From Pseudaquidulcibacter sp041917055 (GTDB lineage: Bacteria > Pseudomonadota > Alphaproteobacteria > Caulobacterales > Aquidulcibacteraceae): a stretch of 64,000 bases of DNA. The number at the start of each line of letters is the position of its first letter. Within the stretch, counting starts at the first letter, position 1. Below the pieces are notes generated by a model. The model saw only the letters and a list, made by a program, of their open reading frames with translations. It ran no database searches and had not been told where the DNA came from. The position numbers and the translations under genes were made by a program. Of the stretch, positions 1-7,883 are shown piece by piece. The stretch covers positions 49,169-113,168 of the forward strand of contig JAYRYJ010000011.1 in the NCBI GenBank assembly GCA_041917055.1, written 5' to 3'.

Positions 1-2
1 AT

Positions 3-1838
3 TCACGCGAATTTTTAAGAATGGTTCACAAACAAGATAGAACCAAATTGCTGAATTTTTTCAAAAATCCGAAAACTCGCCAAGATATACGCGATATGGA
101 ATTTTCGCTTAGGGCGAAAAATGGCGAAGAGAAGCAAATTCTTTGCTATATATTGCCGATACTCGATAAGGATTTTGAGATAGTTGGCATTGAGGGTATG
201 GTAATAGACCAAACATTGTCAAAAACCCTGCTTCAAAAACAAGAAAATACCAAAAAACTATTAGATTTGGCGCTCAAGAACGGCAAAAGTTTCGTTTTGG
301 TGCGCGATAGCGTTACAAATGAAGCAGAATGTTATGGCGACTTTTCGATTTTCGGCTTCGAGGACGAAATAAATCCCAATAAAGTCGAAGATGCTATTCT
401 TCAACATGTTAGTGAAGACGACGGTCAGAAAATAATCGATGCTTTAAGTAACGCCAGTTCTAAAAATGAAATGTTCACTTTTGAACACGAAATCAAACGT
501 TCGCCATTCGACATTTGTCATGCGCGTGCCACAATATATGTTGACGGCGACATATGGAACAAAAAAGGTCGTTTGGTTTCAATTACAACCGATATAACCG
601 AGGACGTGAACCGAAGGACATTATTGGGAGAGGCTTTAAAAGAAGCTAATTCGTCAAACCGCGCCAAGTCCGAATTTTTGGCAAATATGAGCCACGAAAT
701 CCGCACACCATTAAATGGCGTAATTGCCGTGACCGGATTATTGGCAAAAAGTAATTTAAGCAAATCGCAAAAAGAAATGGTCGAAATAATCGAATCTTCA
801 GGCTCAACTCTAAGCCATATTCTTAATGATGTACTTGATTTCGCGCGCGTAGAATCCGGAATGATTGAAATTGAACAAATTGAGTTCAATTTGGAAAATA
901 CAATAAATGTCGCGACCGCATTATTCAGGGTCAAAGCCGATGAGAAGGGTATTGACTTTGGCGTGACAATGAACGGACCGGCAAACTCAAAATTCTTAGG
1001 CGATCCAACGCGCATAAGGCAGATCATTTCAAACTTATTGTCGAACGCGATTAAATTTACAAACAAGGGCTCAGTCAATATTGAAATTGATGTAATGGGT
1101 GATGCCGCCGTATCCGACGATTATGGCTGTTTCATTCGTGTTCGCGACTCGGGGTGCGGAATTTCTGCCGAAGGATTAAGCCGCTTATTCTCTCGGTTCC
1201 AACAGGCCGATGGTTCTATCACTCGCACACATGGTGGAACCGGGCTTGGTCTTGCTATTTCAAAATCGCTGGCAAATTTAATGGGCGGCGATGTGACGGC
1301 AAGCTCGGAAATAGGCGAGGGGTCAGTATTCACCCTATATATTCCATTGAAATTCGTTGGCGCTCCATCAAATGAAAATGCCAATGACAATTCCGAAAAA
1401 GAACGCGCCGAGGAAGACGACGATTCATTAGCGGTCTTAGGTGTCGATGATAATCCCACAAATCGTCGAATTCTTGAAATGGTTCTTGGGCCGATGGGTA
1501 TTGACCTTGAATTGTGCGAAAATGGGCTAGAAGCTGTAACTGCCTTTGGCAGGCGCAAATTCGATGTCGTGCTTATGGATTTGCAAATGCCGGTTATGGA
1601 CGGCCTAACAGCTATGCAAAAAATCCGTGAATCCGAGCAAAAAACCGGTAGTTTCACACCGATTGTTGCAGTATCCGCCAATGCCATGGTGCATCATATT
1701 GAAGAAGCCAAAGCAGCGGGTGCGAACCTTCATCTTGCCAAGCCATTTACGCCACAGCAATTGGTGGATTGTCTAAGTGAGGCGCTTGAAATTACTGAAG
1801 GCCAAAATGAGGATTATTTAGAGGCCTTAGGATCATAA
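3..1838 (+). CDS. Hybrid sensor histidine kinase/response regulator (5' truncated by window edge)
   Basis: A membrane-free fragment of a hybrid two-component kinase. The reading frame is open to the window edge and the first residues look like the end of a PAS/PAC domain, so the true start probably lies upstream; the first ATG inside is at 21. Numbering from that ATG, a second PAS-like region spans about 75-200. The dimerisation domain has the H-box MSHEIRTPLNG with phospho-acceptor His about 225. An HATPase domain follows with N-box NLLSNAIKF and G-boxes DSGCGIS and GGTGLGLAIS. A C-terminal receiver has acidic VDDNP and phospho-acceptor Asp about 520 in LMDLQMPVMDG. It should autophosphorylate and pass the phosphate to its own receiver, so an external phosphotransferase is expected. 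The signal is unknown. Its 3' end overlaps the convergent gene by 25 bases. Confidence 0.9.
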   Translation, partial: SREFLRMVHKQDRTKLLNFFKNPKTRQDIRDMEFSLRAKNGEEKQILCYILPILDKDFEIVGIEGMVIDQTLSKTLLQKQENTKKLLDLALKNGKSFVLVRDSVTNEAECYGDFSIFGFEDEINPNKVEDAILQHVSEDDGQKIIDALSNASSKNEMFTFEHEIKRSPFDICHARATIYVDGDIWNKKGRLVSITTDITEDVNRRTLLGEALKEANSSNRAKSEFLANMSHEIRTPLNGVIAVTGLLAKSNLSKSQKEMVEIIESSGSTLSHILNDVLDFARVESGMIEIEQIEFNLENTINVATALFRVKADEKGIDFGVTMNGPANSKFLGDPTRIRQIISNLLSNAIKFTNKGSVNIEIDVMGDAAVSDDYGCFIRVRDSGCGISAEGLSRLFSRFQQADGSITRTHGGTGLGLAISKSLANLMGGDVTASSEIGEGSVFTLYIPLKFVGAPSNENANDNSEKERAEEDDDSLAVLGVDDNPTNRRILEMVLGPMGIDLELCENGLEAVTAFGRRKFDVVLMDLQMPVMDGLTAMQKIRESEQKTGSFTPIVAVSANAMVHHIEEAKAAGANLHLAKPFTPQQLVDCLSEALEITEGQNEDYLEALGS

Positions 1839-2293
1839 GCAGTGCCACGCGCAATTACGCGGTATTTTGTGGACAGCAAATAATATTGTTTGGCTGCTGC
1901 ACGAAACGCATTTATGCTTGGGTCTTGGGAGGTTTCAGGAAGGGTCTTTAATTTTGCCTGCCAATAATCGGCACCCATTGTATAAGGGCAAATTTCATTA
2001 AGTTTGGTGTAAATAAGTTTGCAACGATAGGCGTCATCGGCAATCAGGCGCAAATAAATCATACTTGCCTGTCCGTTTAATTCATCATCATAAGTGAAGT
2101 CAGTTTTTACGCGTCCGAAACGGTGCTTTTCGGTAATGAATTTATCAAGTAAATTGGTTTTGTCATAAATTCCGGCAATTCCTTTGCGAACCGGATCCAT
2201 TTTATCAGGGTCGCCCCAGCTAAGTGACCACATTGAAAGGCCGACAATACCGACCGGAATAACGACGAAATCAACAATTGTCTTGGCTTTCAT
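1814..2293 (-). CDS. Hypothetical protein with N-terminal hydrophobic segment
   Basis: A 159-residue protein I cannot assign to a family. Residues about 6-26 (DFVVIPVGIVGLSMWSLSWG) form one hydrophobic stretch that could be an uncleaved signal anchor, so the rest is probably periplasmic. The remainder is mixed charged/polar with two cysteines about 16 residues apart (YRCKLIY and EICPYT), which could form a disulphide. The ATG has a fair ribosome site (GGGAGC) about 6 bases upstream. The last 25 bases overlap the convergent histidine kinase gene. The upstream neighbour in the same direction is endonuclease III, 44 bases away, so they could be co-transcribed. The translated frame is clean and codon use matches its neighbours, which supports a real gene. 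Confidence 0.7.
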   Translation of the reverse strand: MKAKTIVDFVVIPVGIVGLSMWSLSWGDPDKMDPVRKGIAGIYDKTNLLDKFITEKHRFGRVKTDFTYDDELNGQASMIYLRLIADDAYRCKLIYTKLNEICPYTMGADYWQAKLKTLPETSQDPSINAFRAAAKQYYLLSTKYRVIARGTAYDPKASK

Positions 2294-2337
2294 ATTTGCT
2301 CCCTTTTTGGAATTAGTATTCTACAATCGAAGGTCTT

Positions 2338-2973
2338 TCAGCAAGTTTTTTCACTTGAACTGCAAAATTGATAAATTGGACATAAATTGCACTTTGGCTT
2401 GCGCGCAATGCACACATAGCGACCATGTAATATTAACCAATGGTGCGCGCCCTGTTTGAATTTATCAGGAATAATTTTCTCAAGTCCATCTTCGACTTCG
2501 TCCGGCGTTTTGCCTTTTGCAATTTCAAGTCGATTGGAAACGCGAAAAATATGGGTATCGACGGCAATGGTTGGTTTTCCAAAAGCCTCATTCAAAACCA
2601 CATTTGCAGTTTTTCGACCCACGCCGGGCAGTGTGGTTAATTCTTCAAGGGTTTGCGGAACTTTGCCGCCAAAATCAGCAATCAGCTTTCTTGACATGGC
2701 AATCGCATTTTTTGCCTTTTGCCGCCAAAGTCCGATTGTCTTTAGAAATTCACCCAAACCTTCTTCACCAAGTTCGAGCATTTTTTGCGGTGAATCATAG
2801 GTTTCAAAAAGCGGCTTAGTCGCTTTATTGACGCCGACATCGGTTGATTGTGCCGAAAACGCCACTGCGCACAAAAGGGTGAAAGGATTAGTATAATTCA
2901 ATTCGGTTTTGGGATTGGGTCTTTCATGCGAAAGTATTTCAAAAATTTTTTCGCAACGCTCTTTAGAATTCAT
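2338..2973 (-). CDS. nth: Endonuclease III (DNA glycosylase/AP lyase)
   Basis: A base-excision-repair enzyme that removes oxidised pyrimidines and cleaves the abasic site. At 211 residues the length is normal. The helix-hairpin-helix LPGVGRKTANVVLNEAFG contains the catalytic Lys, followed by VDTHIFRVSNRL with the catalytic Asp. The C-terminus has the [4Fe-4S] ligands in the spacing C-X6-C-X2-C-X5-C (CIARKPKCNLCPIYQFC). The gene lies downstream of the flagellin array on the same strand but is separated from it by a strong terminator at 3011-3039, so it is a separate unit. Confidence 0.95.
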   Translation of the reverse strand: MNSKERCEKIFEILSHERPNPKTELNYTNPFTLLCAVAFSAQSTDVGVNKATKPLFETYDSPQKMLELGEEGLGEFLKTIGLWRQKAKNAIAMSRKLIADFGGKVPQTLEELTTLPGVGRKTANVVLNEAFGKPTIAVDTHIFRVSNRLEIAKGKTPDEVEDGLEKIIPDKFKQGAHHWLILHGRYVCIARKPKCNLCPIYQFCSSSEKTC

Positions 2974-3010
2974 ATCGCCTTGTGCGATAAATTTGTGACC
3001 TTTTCAATGC

Positions 3011-3039
3011 AAAAAAGCCGCCCATTCGGGGCGGCTTTT
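3011..3039 (-). terminator. Rho-independent terminator of flagellin gene 3059-3913
   Basis: Stem GCCGCCC (3017-3023) pairs with GGGCGGC (3029-3035), extended by A-T pairs. Read on the minus strand it ends in six T. It sits 20 bases after the flagellin stop. Confidence 0.9.
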
Positions 3040-3058
3040 GTTGCGATAATTTTTTATC

Positions 3059-3913
3059 TTAGTTTTTGAAAAGGCTTAAGATTGATTGAGGTGCTTGGTT
3101 GGCGATTGATAATGCCTGTGTTCCCAATTGTTGTTTTACTTGGGCGGCCTGTAATTTTGCGGCCTCGACTGCCATATCGGCGTCAACCAAGTTTCCAATA
3201 CCTGAAGTAATTGTATCTTGAAGTTTTGACACAAAAATATTGTGTGTATCAATACGTTTCGCCGCCGCGCCAAGGCGTGCAAGCTCACCATTGATAAAGT
3301 CTAAAGAAGACGCAATTCTATCACGCGCGGAAGCCGCAAGTGCCGCAGTTGTAAGTGTATCTGTCGTGCCAAGATAAACATCAGCCGCAGGTGTGGCAGG
3401 CGCAGTACCGGCACCAGCAACAAGGTTTAAATCCAAAGTCGGCATGGTCAAAGTTTGCGTGCCATTAGTATTAGCAAGGAAGGTAAGGTTTGCGCCACCG
3501 CCCAAAACGTTTGCGCCATCAAACACCGCATTTGCGATGACAGACGCGACCTGATCGCGAAGTGCGATAAATTCATTATTATATGCTGTTCGCGAAGTTG
3601 CCGAAATCGAAGAATCCGATGCCGCCACCGCTTTTTCGCGCATTTGCATAAATAAATCAGAAATAACTTCACCCGCAGCAAGGGCAACATCAGCGATTGA
3701 TTTTGCACGATTAAGGCCCGATGTAACCGCATCATAAGCGGAATGCTCGCTTCTTTGCTGTTGGGCAATATTATAAATTGCGCCATTGTCTTTGGCATTG
3801 GAAACTTTGAGACCGGTATTCAAGCGATTTTGAATAGATTCAAGGTCACGATTGGTTTTGTTCAAATTCTGCAACGCAATCATTGCGCCGACATTGGTTT
3901 GGACACTGCTCAT
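3059..3913 (-). CDS. Flagellin (284-residue subfamily)
   Basis: Structural subunit of the flagellar filament. The N-terminal D0/D1 helix pattern (TNVGAMIALQNLNKTNRDLE, then GLKVSNAKDNGA) and C-terminal helix (QLGTQALSIANQAPQSILSL) are intact, with a short variable centre, as in the small flagellins of Caulobacter. It belongs with the next gene (4095-4949): both are 284 residues and carry IAQQQRSEHSAYDAV, unlike the three 274-residue copies. Ribosome site AAGGGA lies 7 bases before the ATG. No sigma-54 site is visible in the 134 bases between its start and the preceding terminator, unlike its four paralogues, so it is probably expressed from a different promoter. A TTAACCAT box, similar to a CtrA half-site, lies on the minus strand at 3980-3987. 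Confidence 0.95.
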   Translation of the reverse strand: MSSVQTNVGAMIALQNLNKTNRDLESIQNRLNTGLKVSNAKDNGAIYNIAQQQRSEHSAYDAVTSGLNRAKSIADVALAAGEVISDLFMQMREKAVAASDSSISATSRTAYNNEFIALRDQVASVIANAVFDGANVLGGGANLTFLANTNGTQTLTMPTLDLNLVAGAGTAPATPAADVYLGTTDTLTTAALAASARDRIASSLDFINGELARLGAAAKRIDTHNIFVSKLQDTITSGIGNLVDADMAVEAAKLQAAQVKQQLGTQALSIANQAPQSILSLFKN

Positions 3914-3979
3914 ACTATTTTCCCTTCGCCCCGAATGGCATGTTTACTCAAAAGTATGGTAAATTATAAAAGAAAAAAA

Positions 3980-3987
3980 ATGGTTAA
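3980..3987 (-). promoter_or_regulatory. Possible CtrA half-site upstream of flagellin 3059-3913
   Basis: TTAACCAT on the minus strand, 67 bases upstream of the start codon. It matches the common CtrA half-site of alphaproteobacteria. An 8-base match in AT-rich DNA is weak evidence; a second copy occurs at 6661-6668. Confidence 0.25.
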
Positions 3988-4043
3988 TGGCGGTGAAAAA
4001 GATAGTATTAACAGATAGTTAAAGGAAAGCGCGAATTCCACGA

Positions 4044-4067
4044 AAAAGGGGGCGCTTATGCGCCCCC
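4044..4067 (-). terminator. Rho-independent terminator of flagellin gene 4095-4949
   Basis: Stem GGGGGCGC (4048-4055) pairs with GCGCCCCC (4060-4067), loop TTAT. On the minus strand it is followed by five T (from AAAAA at 4043-4047). Confidence 0.9.
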
Positions 4068-4094
4068 GAAAGGTTCGAGACTAGGCTTTGCCTA

Positions 4095-4949
4095 TTATTT
4101 AAAGAGAGAGAGAATCGATTGCGGTGCAGTATTGGCAATTGAAAGTGCCTGGGTGCCAAGTTGCTGCTTAACTTGCAATGATTGAAGATGCGCGCTTTCA
4201 GTCGCAAGATCTGCGTCAACCAAATTACCGATACCTGAAGTTAGAGTATCTTGTAATTTCGAGACAAAAACTCTGTGGCCCTCGATGCGTTTTGCAGCAG
4301 TTCCAAGGCGGGCAAGTTCGGAATTGATGAATTCCAATGATGCCGCAGCTCTATCGCGCGCAGTAGCGGCAAGTGCAGCAGTCGAAAGGTCAGATGCAAC
4401 ACCCAAATAAACGTCAGCCGCTGGTGTTGCCGGCGCAGAACCCGTCGCCGCACCCAAAGTCAAATCAAGCGTTGGCAAAGTAAGAGTTTGCGAGCCAGTG
4501 GTATTGGCAAGGAAGGTGAGGTTAGCGCCACCACCTAATAGATTTGCACCGTCAAAGACCGCATTGGCGATAACCGATGCCACTTGGTCTCTTAGGGCTT
4601 TAAATTCATTATCATAAGCAGTGCGTGACGTTGCTGAAATTGATGCATCAGATGCCGCGACCGCTTTTTCACGCATTTGGGTGAAAATATCGGAAATTAC
4701 TTCACCAGCCGCCAAAGCAACGTCGGCGATTGATTTTGCACGGTCAAGACCAGTTGCAACCGCATCATAAGCTGAATGTTCGCTTCTTTGTTGTTGCGCA
4801 ATATTATATATAGCGCCATTATCAGATGCATTGGCAACTTTTAGACCGGTATTAATGCGGTTTTGCACTTTATTGAGTTCACGATTGGTCGCGTTCAGAT
4901 TCTGTAACGCAATCATTGCACCCATATTCGTTTGGACACTTGATCCCAT
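4095..4949 (-). CDS. Flagellin (284-residue subfamily)
   Basis: Second copy of the longer flagellin subfamily, a close paralogue of 3059-3913. It shares the IAQQQRSEHSAYDAV block and the central GGGANLTFLANT and PATPAADVYLG segments, and differs mainly at the C-terminus (ESAHLQSLQVKQQLGTQALS). The filament-forming terminal helices are intact. The start ATG has a strong ribosome site (AAGGGG, 6 bases away). It is a single-gene unit with a sigma-54 promoter at 5011-5025 and a terminator at 4044-4067. The leader contains a very stable GGGGC-ATT-GCCCC hairpin. Multiple flagellins are usual in this bacterial group; which copy goes where in the filament cannot be read from sequence. Confidence 0.95.
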   Translation of the reverse strand: MGSSVQTNMGAMIALQNLNATNRELNKVQNRINTGLKVANASDNGAIYNIAQQQRSEHSAYDAVATGLDRAKSIADVALAAGEVISDIFTQMREKAVAASDASISATSRTAYDNEFKALRDQVASVIANAVFDGANLLGGGANLTFLANTTGSQTLTLPTLDLTLGAATGSAPATPAADVYLGVASDLSTAALAATARDRAAASLEFINSELARLGTAAKRIEGHRVFVSKLQDTLTSGIGNLVDADLATESAHLQSLQVKQQLGTQALSIANTAPQSILSLFK

Positions 4950-4982
4950 TTTTTACCCCTTTTTACTCACAGTTTTGGGGGC

Positions 4983-5010
4983 AATGCCCCAAGCACTCGA
5001 ATATTCTTGA
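4983..5010 (-). promoter_or_regulatory. Stem-loops in flagellin 4095-4949 leader
   Basis: Between the predicted sigma-54 start site and the ribosome site the minus strand holds CTC-GAG around GAATATTC (4996-5011) and then GGGGC-ATT-GCCCC just below it (about 4978-4990). The two-hairpin layout resembles the leaders of the 274-residue flagellins, but the sequence differs. Confidence 0.5.
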
Positions 5011-5025
5011 GCAATCAATGTGCCA
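5011..5025 (-). promoter_or_regulatory. Sigma-54 promoter of flagellin 4095-4949
   Basis: Minus strand reads TGGCAC-ATTGA-TTGC, an exact match to the sigma-54 -24/-12 consensus, about 62 bases before the start codon. Late flagellar genes of Caulobacter-type bacteria use RpoN with the activator FlbD. Confidence 0.85.
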
Positions 5026-5160
5026 AAAGGTGGCATGACTAAGTATCTGAATTTATTGTATTTTTCGTTTTGAAAAAATTAGTTCTTTATTAACCGTAAG
5101 GTAAAACCTTCCTTTAATCATAATTTTGGGAAAATTTTACCTATCAAAAGCCCAATAAAA

Positions 5161-5193
5161 ATGCGTCGGCCTAACGGGAGGAGGCCGACGCAT
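5161..5193 (-). terminator. Terminator of the flagellin-flaG unit
   Basis: Twelve-base stem ATGCGTCGGCCT (5161-5172) and AGGCCGACGCAT (5182-5193). On the minus strand it is followed by a T-rich run. It lies 21 bases after the FlaG stop. Confidence 0.85.
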
Positions 5194-5214
5194 CATAAAA
5201 TTGAGCTTTAGAGA

Positions 5215-5604
5215 TTAAGCGCTTTCGTCAAGCATAAGGCCGCGGGCATCAATATCTTGCAATGCCTGCAAAGCGGTTGCAATTTCTTGCTTTGGCCAAA
5301 GTCTGACAATTTCCCCGGTTTTGCGATCGATAGATTTATAGATAAATCCGGATCCATTAGGATCTTTTTCGATTACAAGGGCACTGTCTGAATTGACCAG
5401 CCTGTTTTCCAATGCTTTTTTTCTGTCGCTGTCATCTGTTGCGAAGTTTCTAGGTTTCAACGCGTCTTGTGGTTTTTCCACTTGTTGATTTTCTTTTGCC
5501 TCATAAGGCGGTGGCTGATTGCGGTTTATGGCCACAGTTTCAGCACCGCCTTTCAAAGCATTGCCTGGCGCGGTGAAAGAGATTTTATTAGCCTCTATAC
5601 TCAT
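5215..5604 (-). CDS. flaG: FlaG-like flagellar protein
   Basis: A 129-residue protein. The first 75 residues are polar and probably disordered. The last 55 match the FlaG domain: a beta-hairpin-like segment (ALVIEKDPNGSGFIYKSI, then DRKTGEIVRLWPKQEI), which is the family signature. FlaG proteins affect filament length or assembly in other bacteria; the mechanism is not settled. It starts 90 bases after the flagellin gene 5695-6519 with no strong terminator between, only a small TGCCT/AGGCA hairpin, so it should be co-transcribed with that flagellin from the promoter at 6595-6609. It is the only non-flagellin gene inside the array. Confidence 0.8.
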   Translation of the reverse strand: MSIEANKISFTAPGNALKGGAETVAINRNQPPPYEAKENQQVEKPQDALKPRNFATDDSDRKKALENRLVNSDSALVIEKDPNGSGFIYKSIDRKTGEIVRLWPKQEIATALQALQDIDARGLMLDESA

Positions 5605-5694
5605 CCGACTATTAACCGCTTTTGACGGTTACTCCTGAATTTGCGCCCTGCTATACGGCGCGCCTGCCTAAACAGGCACACCGCTTTCAAAACC

Positions 5695-6519
5695 CTAACG
5701 GAATAATGAAAGTGCAGTTTGCGCTGATTGGTTGGCAATCGAAAGCGATTGAATACCCAATTGTTGTTTAACTTGAAGCGACTGTAATTTTGCGCTTTCT
5801 TTTGATAGATCGGCATCGACAAGGCCGCCAATACCAGAGCTAAGAGCGTCTTGTAATTTGCCGACGAATGCTTTGTGAACATCAACCCGTTTCGCACCTG
5901 CGCCCCAAGTTGCAAGCTGTGTGCCCAAGTTGGTGATAGAAGTATTCACCAAACCCAAAGCAGTAGTTGCGTTAGCTGCAGAAGAAAGTGAAGACGCACC
6001 AGTTACGGTAACAACAGCGCCGCCCAATGAAAGGTCAGCACCGGCAACGGTAATAGTGTTACCACCTGCCGCGTCACCAATTGCGGTTGCCGAAGCTGGT
6101 GTTGCACCAACCATATTTGCACCGTCAAATGAAGCGTTGGCGATGATTGAAGTGATTTGGCTTCTCAATTGACCATAATCGGCGTCTAAAGCTGCTTGTG
6201 CAGAAGCGGAAAGACCCGCTTGTGAAGCGGCCAATGCTTTGCCTTTCATTTCATTGAGAAGTTCGCCGATTGATTCACCAGCAGCGATAGCAGTGTCAAT
6301 CAATGCAGTTGCGCGGTCTGCGGATTCTGTTACGCGGTCATAGGCGCTAACGTCGGCGCGCATTTTGTTGGCGATTGCCCAAATTGCACCATTGTCTTTA
6401 GCGGATGCAACTTTTAAACCAGTTGCGACGCGATTTTGAGTTGTTGAAAGGCTTTTATCAGTTGCATTAAGCGTCTGAAGTGCGACCATAGCCCCTTTAT
6501 TTGTATTTACGCTGATCAT
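5695..6519 (-). CDS. Flagellin (274-residue subfamily)
   Basis: Filament subunit of the shorter subfamily, one of three nearly identical tandem copies. It starts MISVNTNKGAMVALQTLNAT and ends SLSIANQSAQTALSLFR. Conserved features are the GLKVASAKDNGAIWAIANKM segment and a small variable centre (about residues 145-195), where the three copies differ most. The length matches the roughly 273-residue FljK/FljM/FljN/FljO flagellins of Caulobacter. The sigma-54 promoter is at 6595-6609; a two-hairpin leader lies at 6548-6581. It forms a transcription unit with the downstream FlaG-like gene. Confidence 0.95.
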   Translation of the reverse strand: MISVNTNKGAMVALQTLNATDKSLSTTQNRVATGLKVASAKDNGAIWAIANKMRADVSAYDRVTESADRATALIDTAIAAGESIGELLNEMKGKALAASQAGLSASAQAALDADYGQLRSQITSIIANASFDGANMVGATPASATAIGDAAGGNTITVAGADLSLGGAVVTVTGASSLSSAANATTALGLVNTSITNLGTQLATWGAGAKRVDVHKAFVGKLQDALSSGIGGLVDADLSKESAKLQSLQVKQQLGIQSLSIANQSAQTALSLFR

Positions 6520-6547
6520 ATTCTAAGATCCTTTTTTCCTTTATGTG

Positions 6548-6581
6548 GCACCATATTCTTATGGCGCAGGTCGTTTTGACC
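6548..6581 (-). promoter_or_regulatory. Two-stem-loop flagellin mRNA leader
   Basis: On the minus strand: first hairpin GGTC-AAAAC-GACC (6569-6581), then GCGCCATA-AGAA-TATGGTGC (6548-6567). It fills the space between the predicted sigma-54 start site and the ribosome site. The same structure is found before the next gene copy. Confidence 0.7.
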
Positions 6582-6594
6582 CACAATCTTTAAA

Positions 6595-6609
6595 GCAATT
6601 AACGTGCCA
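6595..6609 (-). promoter_or_regulatory. Sigma-54 promoter of flagellin 5695-6519
   Basis: Minus strand TGGCAC-GTTAA-TTGC, an exact consensus match, about 76 bases before the start codon. Confidence 0.85.
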
Positions 6610-6742
6610 ATTACTTCGGCGTAACCCATTGTGTTTTATAAGGTTTTTCTTAGTTTATGAATGGTTAATAATTTTTTGATCCAGCAATTTTTGCCTAGTT
6701 GCGGAAAAATTTGCCTATATTGTGCGGCATATTTTTCCCAAT

Positions 6743-6770
6743 AAAAAAGGGCGACCAAAGCCGCCCTTTT
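6743..6770 (-). terminator. Terminator of flagellin 6790-7614
   Basis: Stem AAAAGGGCG (6745-6753) with CGCCCTTTT (6762-6770), six T after the stem on the minus strand, 20 bases after the stop codon. Confidence 0.85.
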
Positions 6771-6789
6771 GAACTTAATTTTTTGAAAG

Positions 6790-7614
6790 TTAACGGAACA
6801 AAGACAAAGCAGTTTGTGCCGATTGGTTTGCAATTGATAGCGCTTGAACGCCCAATTGTTGCTTGACCTGAAGAGCTTGCAATTTTGCACTTTCTTTTGA
6901 TAGGTCAGCGTCAACAAGGCCGCCGATGCCGCTTGTTAATGCGTCTTGCAATTTGCCCACAAAAGTCTTGTGAGCTTCAAGACGTTTTGCGCCTGCGCCC
7001 CAAGTTGCCAATTGTGTGCCCAATGCAGTGATTGAAGCATTAACATTTGTCAAAGCAGTTGCCGCTGTTGCAGTGGAAGAAACGACTTCCGCTACTGCCA
7101 CGGTTACAACGGCGCCACCCAAAGACAGATTCACGCCGGCAACTGAAATAGTGTTGCCACCTGCCGCATCACCCAATGAAATTGCGTTGGCAGGCGATGC
7201 ACCGACCATATTTGCACCGTCAAAAGACGCGTTTGCAATGATTGAAGTGATTTGATCGCGCAATTGAGTGAAATCAGCGTTCAAAGCTGATTGTGCAGAA
7301 GCCGAAAGACCAGCTTGCGAAGCCGCAAGTGCTTTACCCTTCATTTCATTCAAAAGCTCCATAATTGATTCACCTGCTGCAACAGCAGTATCAACTAGGG
7401 CCTGGGCGCGGTCATTTGATTCAATTACTTTATCATATGCCCCCACATCTGATTTCATTTTATTGGCAATGGCCCAAATTGCGCCATTGTCCTTAGCTGA
7501 AGAAACTTTGAGGCCGGTCGAAACGCGGTTTTGGGTTGTTGCCAAGTCGCGGTCGGTTTTGTTCAAAGTTTGAAGCGCAACCATTGCGCCATTATTGGTA
7601 TTTACGCTGATCAT
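6790..7614 (-). CDS. Flagellin (274-residue subfamily)
   Basis: Second of the three 274-residue copies. Terminal helices are the same as in 5695-6519 (MISVNTNNGAMVALQTLNKT at the start, SIANQSAQTALSLFR at the end). The centre (about 150-190) carries a distinct VAVAEVVSSTATAATALTNV stretch. It is a single-gene unit: sigma-54 promoter at 7687-7701, leader hairpins at 7640-7673, and terminator at 6743-6770. The gene is probably an array-internal duplication, because the leader sequence as well as the coding sequence is shared with the downstream copy. Confidence 0.95.
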   Translation of the reverse strand: MISVNTNNGAMVALQTLNKTDRDLATTQNRVSTGLKVSSAKDNGAIWAIANKMKSDVGAYDKVIESNDRAQALVDTAVAAGESIMELLNEMKGKALAASQAGLSASAQSALNADFTQLRDQITSIIANASFDGANMVGASPANAISLGDAAGGNTISVAGVNLSLGGAVVTVAVAEVVSSTATAATALTNVNASITALGTQLATWGAGAKRLEAHKTFVGKLQDALTSGIGGLVDADLSKESAKLQALQVKQQLGVQALSIANQSAQTALSLFR

Positions 7615-7639
7615 ATTCTTGACCCTATTCTTTCAGATT

Positions 7640-7673
7640 GCACCATATTCTTATGGCGCAGGTCATTTTGACC
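7640..7673 (-). promoter_or_regulatory. Two-stem-loop flagellin mRNA leader
   Basis: Minus strand: GGTCA-AAA-TGACC (7661-7673) then GCGCCATA-AGAA-TATGGTGC (7640-7659). The second hairpin is identical to the one at 6548-6567 although the flanks have diverged, which suggests selection. Confidence 0.7.
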
Positions 7674-7686
7674 CACCACTCATTTG

Positions 7687-7701
7687 GCAAACTTTGTGCC
7701 A
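7687..7701 (-). promoter_or_regulatory. Sigma-54 promoter of flagellin 6790-7614
   Basis: Minus strand TGGCAC-AAAGT-TTGC, an exact consensus match, about 73 bases before the start codon, placing transcription start just before the first leader hairpin. Confidence 0.85.
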
Positions 7702-7835
7702 GATAAAATCAAGCTAACTCATTATGTTTTTTAAGTTTTTTCTTGGTTTCCAAAAAGTGAACGCATTTTCCACGGGTAGGAAAACATTGCCCAATGGGAA
7801 AAATTTACCTAAAATCAGGAAAATTTTGCCCAAAT

Positions 7836-7864
7836 AAAAAGGCCCGCACCTTGATGCGGGCCTT
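7836..7864 (-). terminator. Terminator of flagellin 7884-8708
   Basis: Ten-base stem AAGGCCCGCA (7839-7848) with TGCGGGCCTT (7855-7864) and T-run on the minus strand, 19 bases after the stop codon. Confidence 0.88.
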
Positions 7865-7883
7865 AATGATGGTTGTGTAAAAA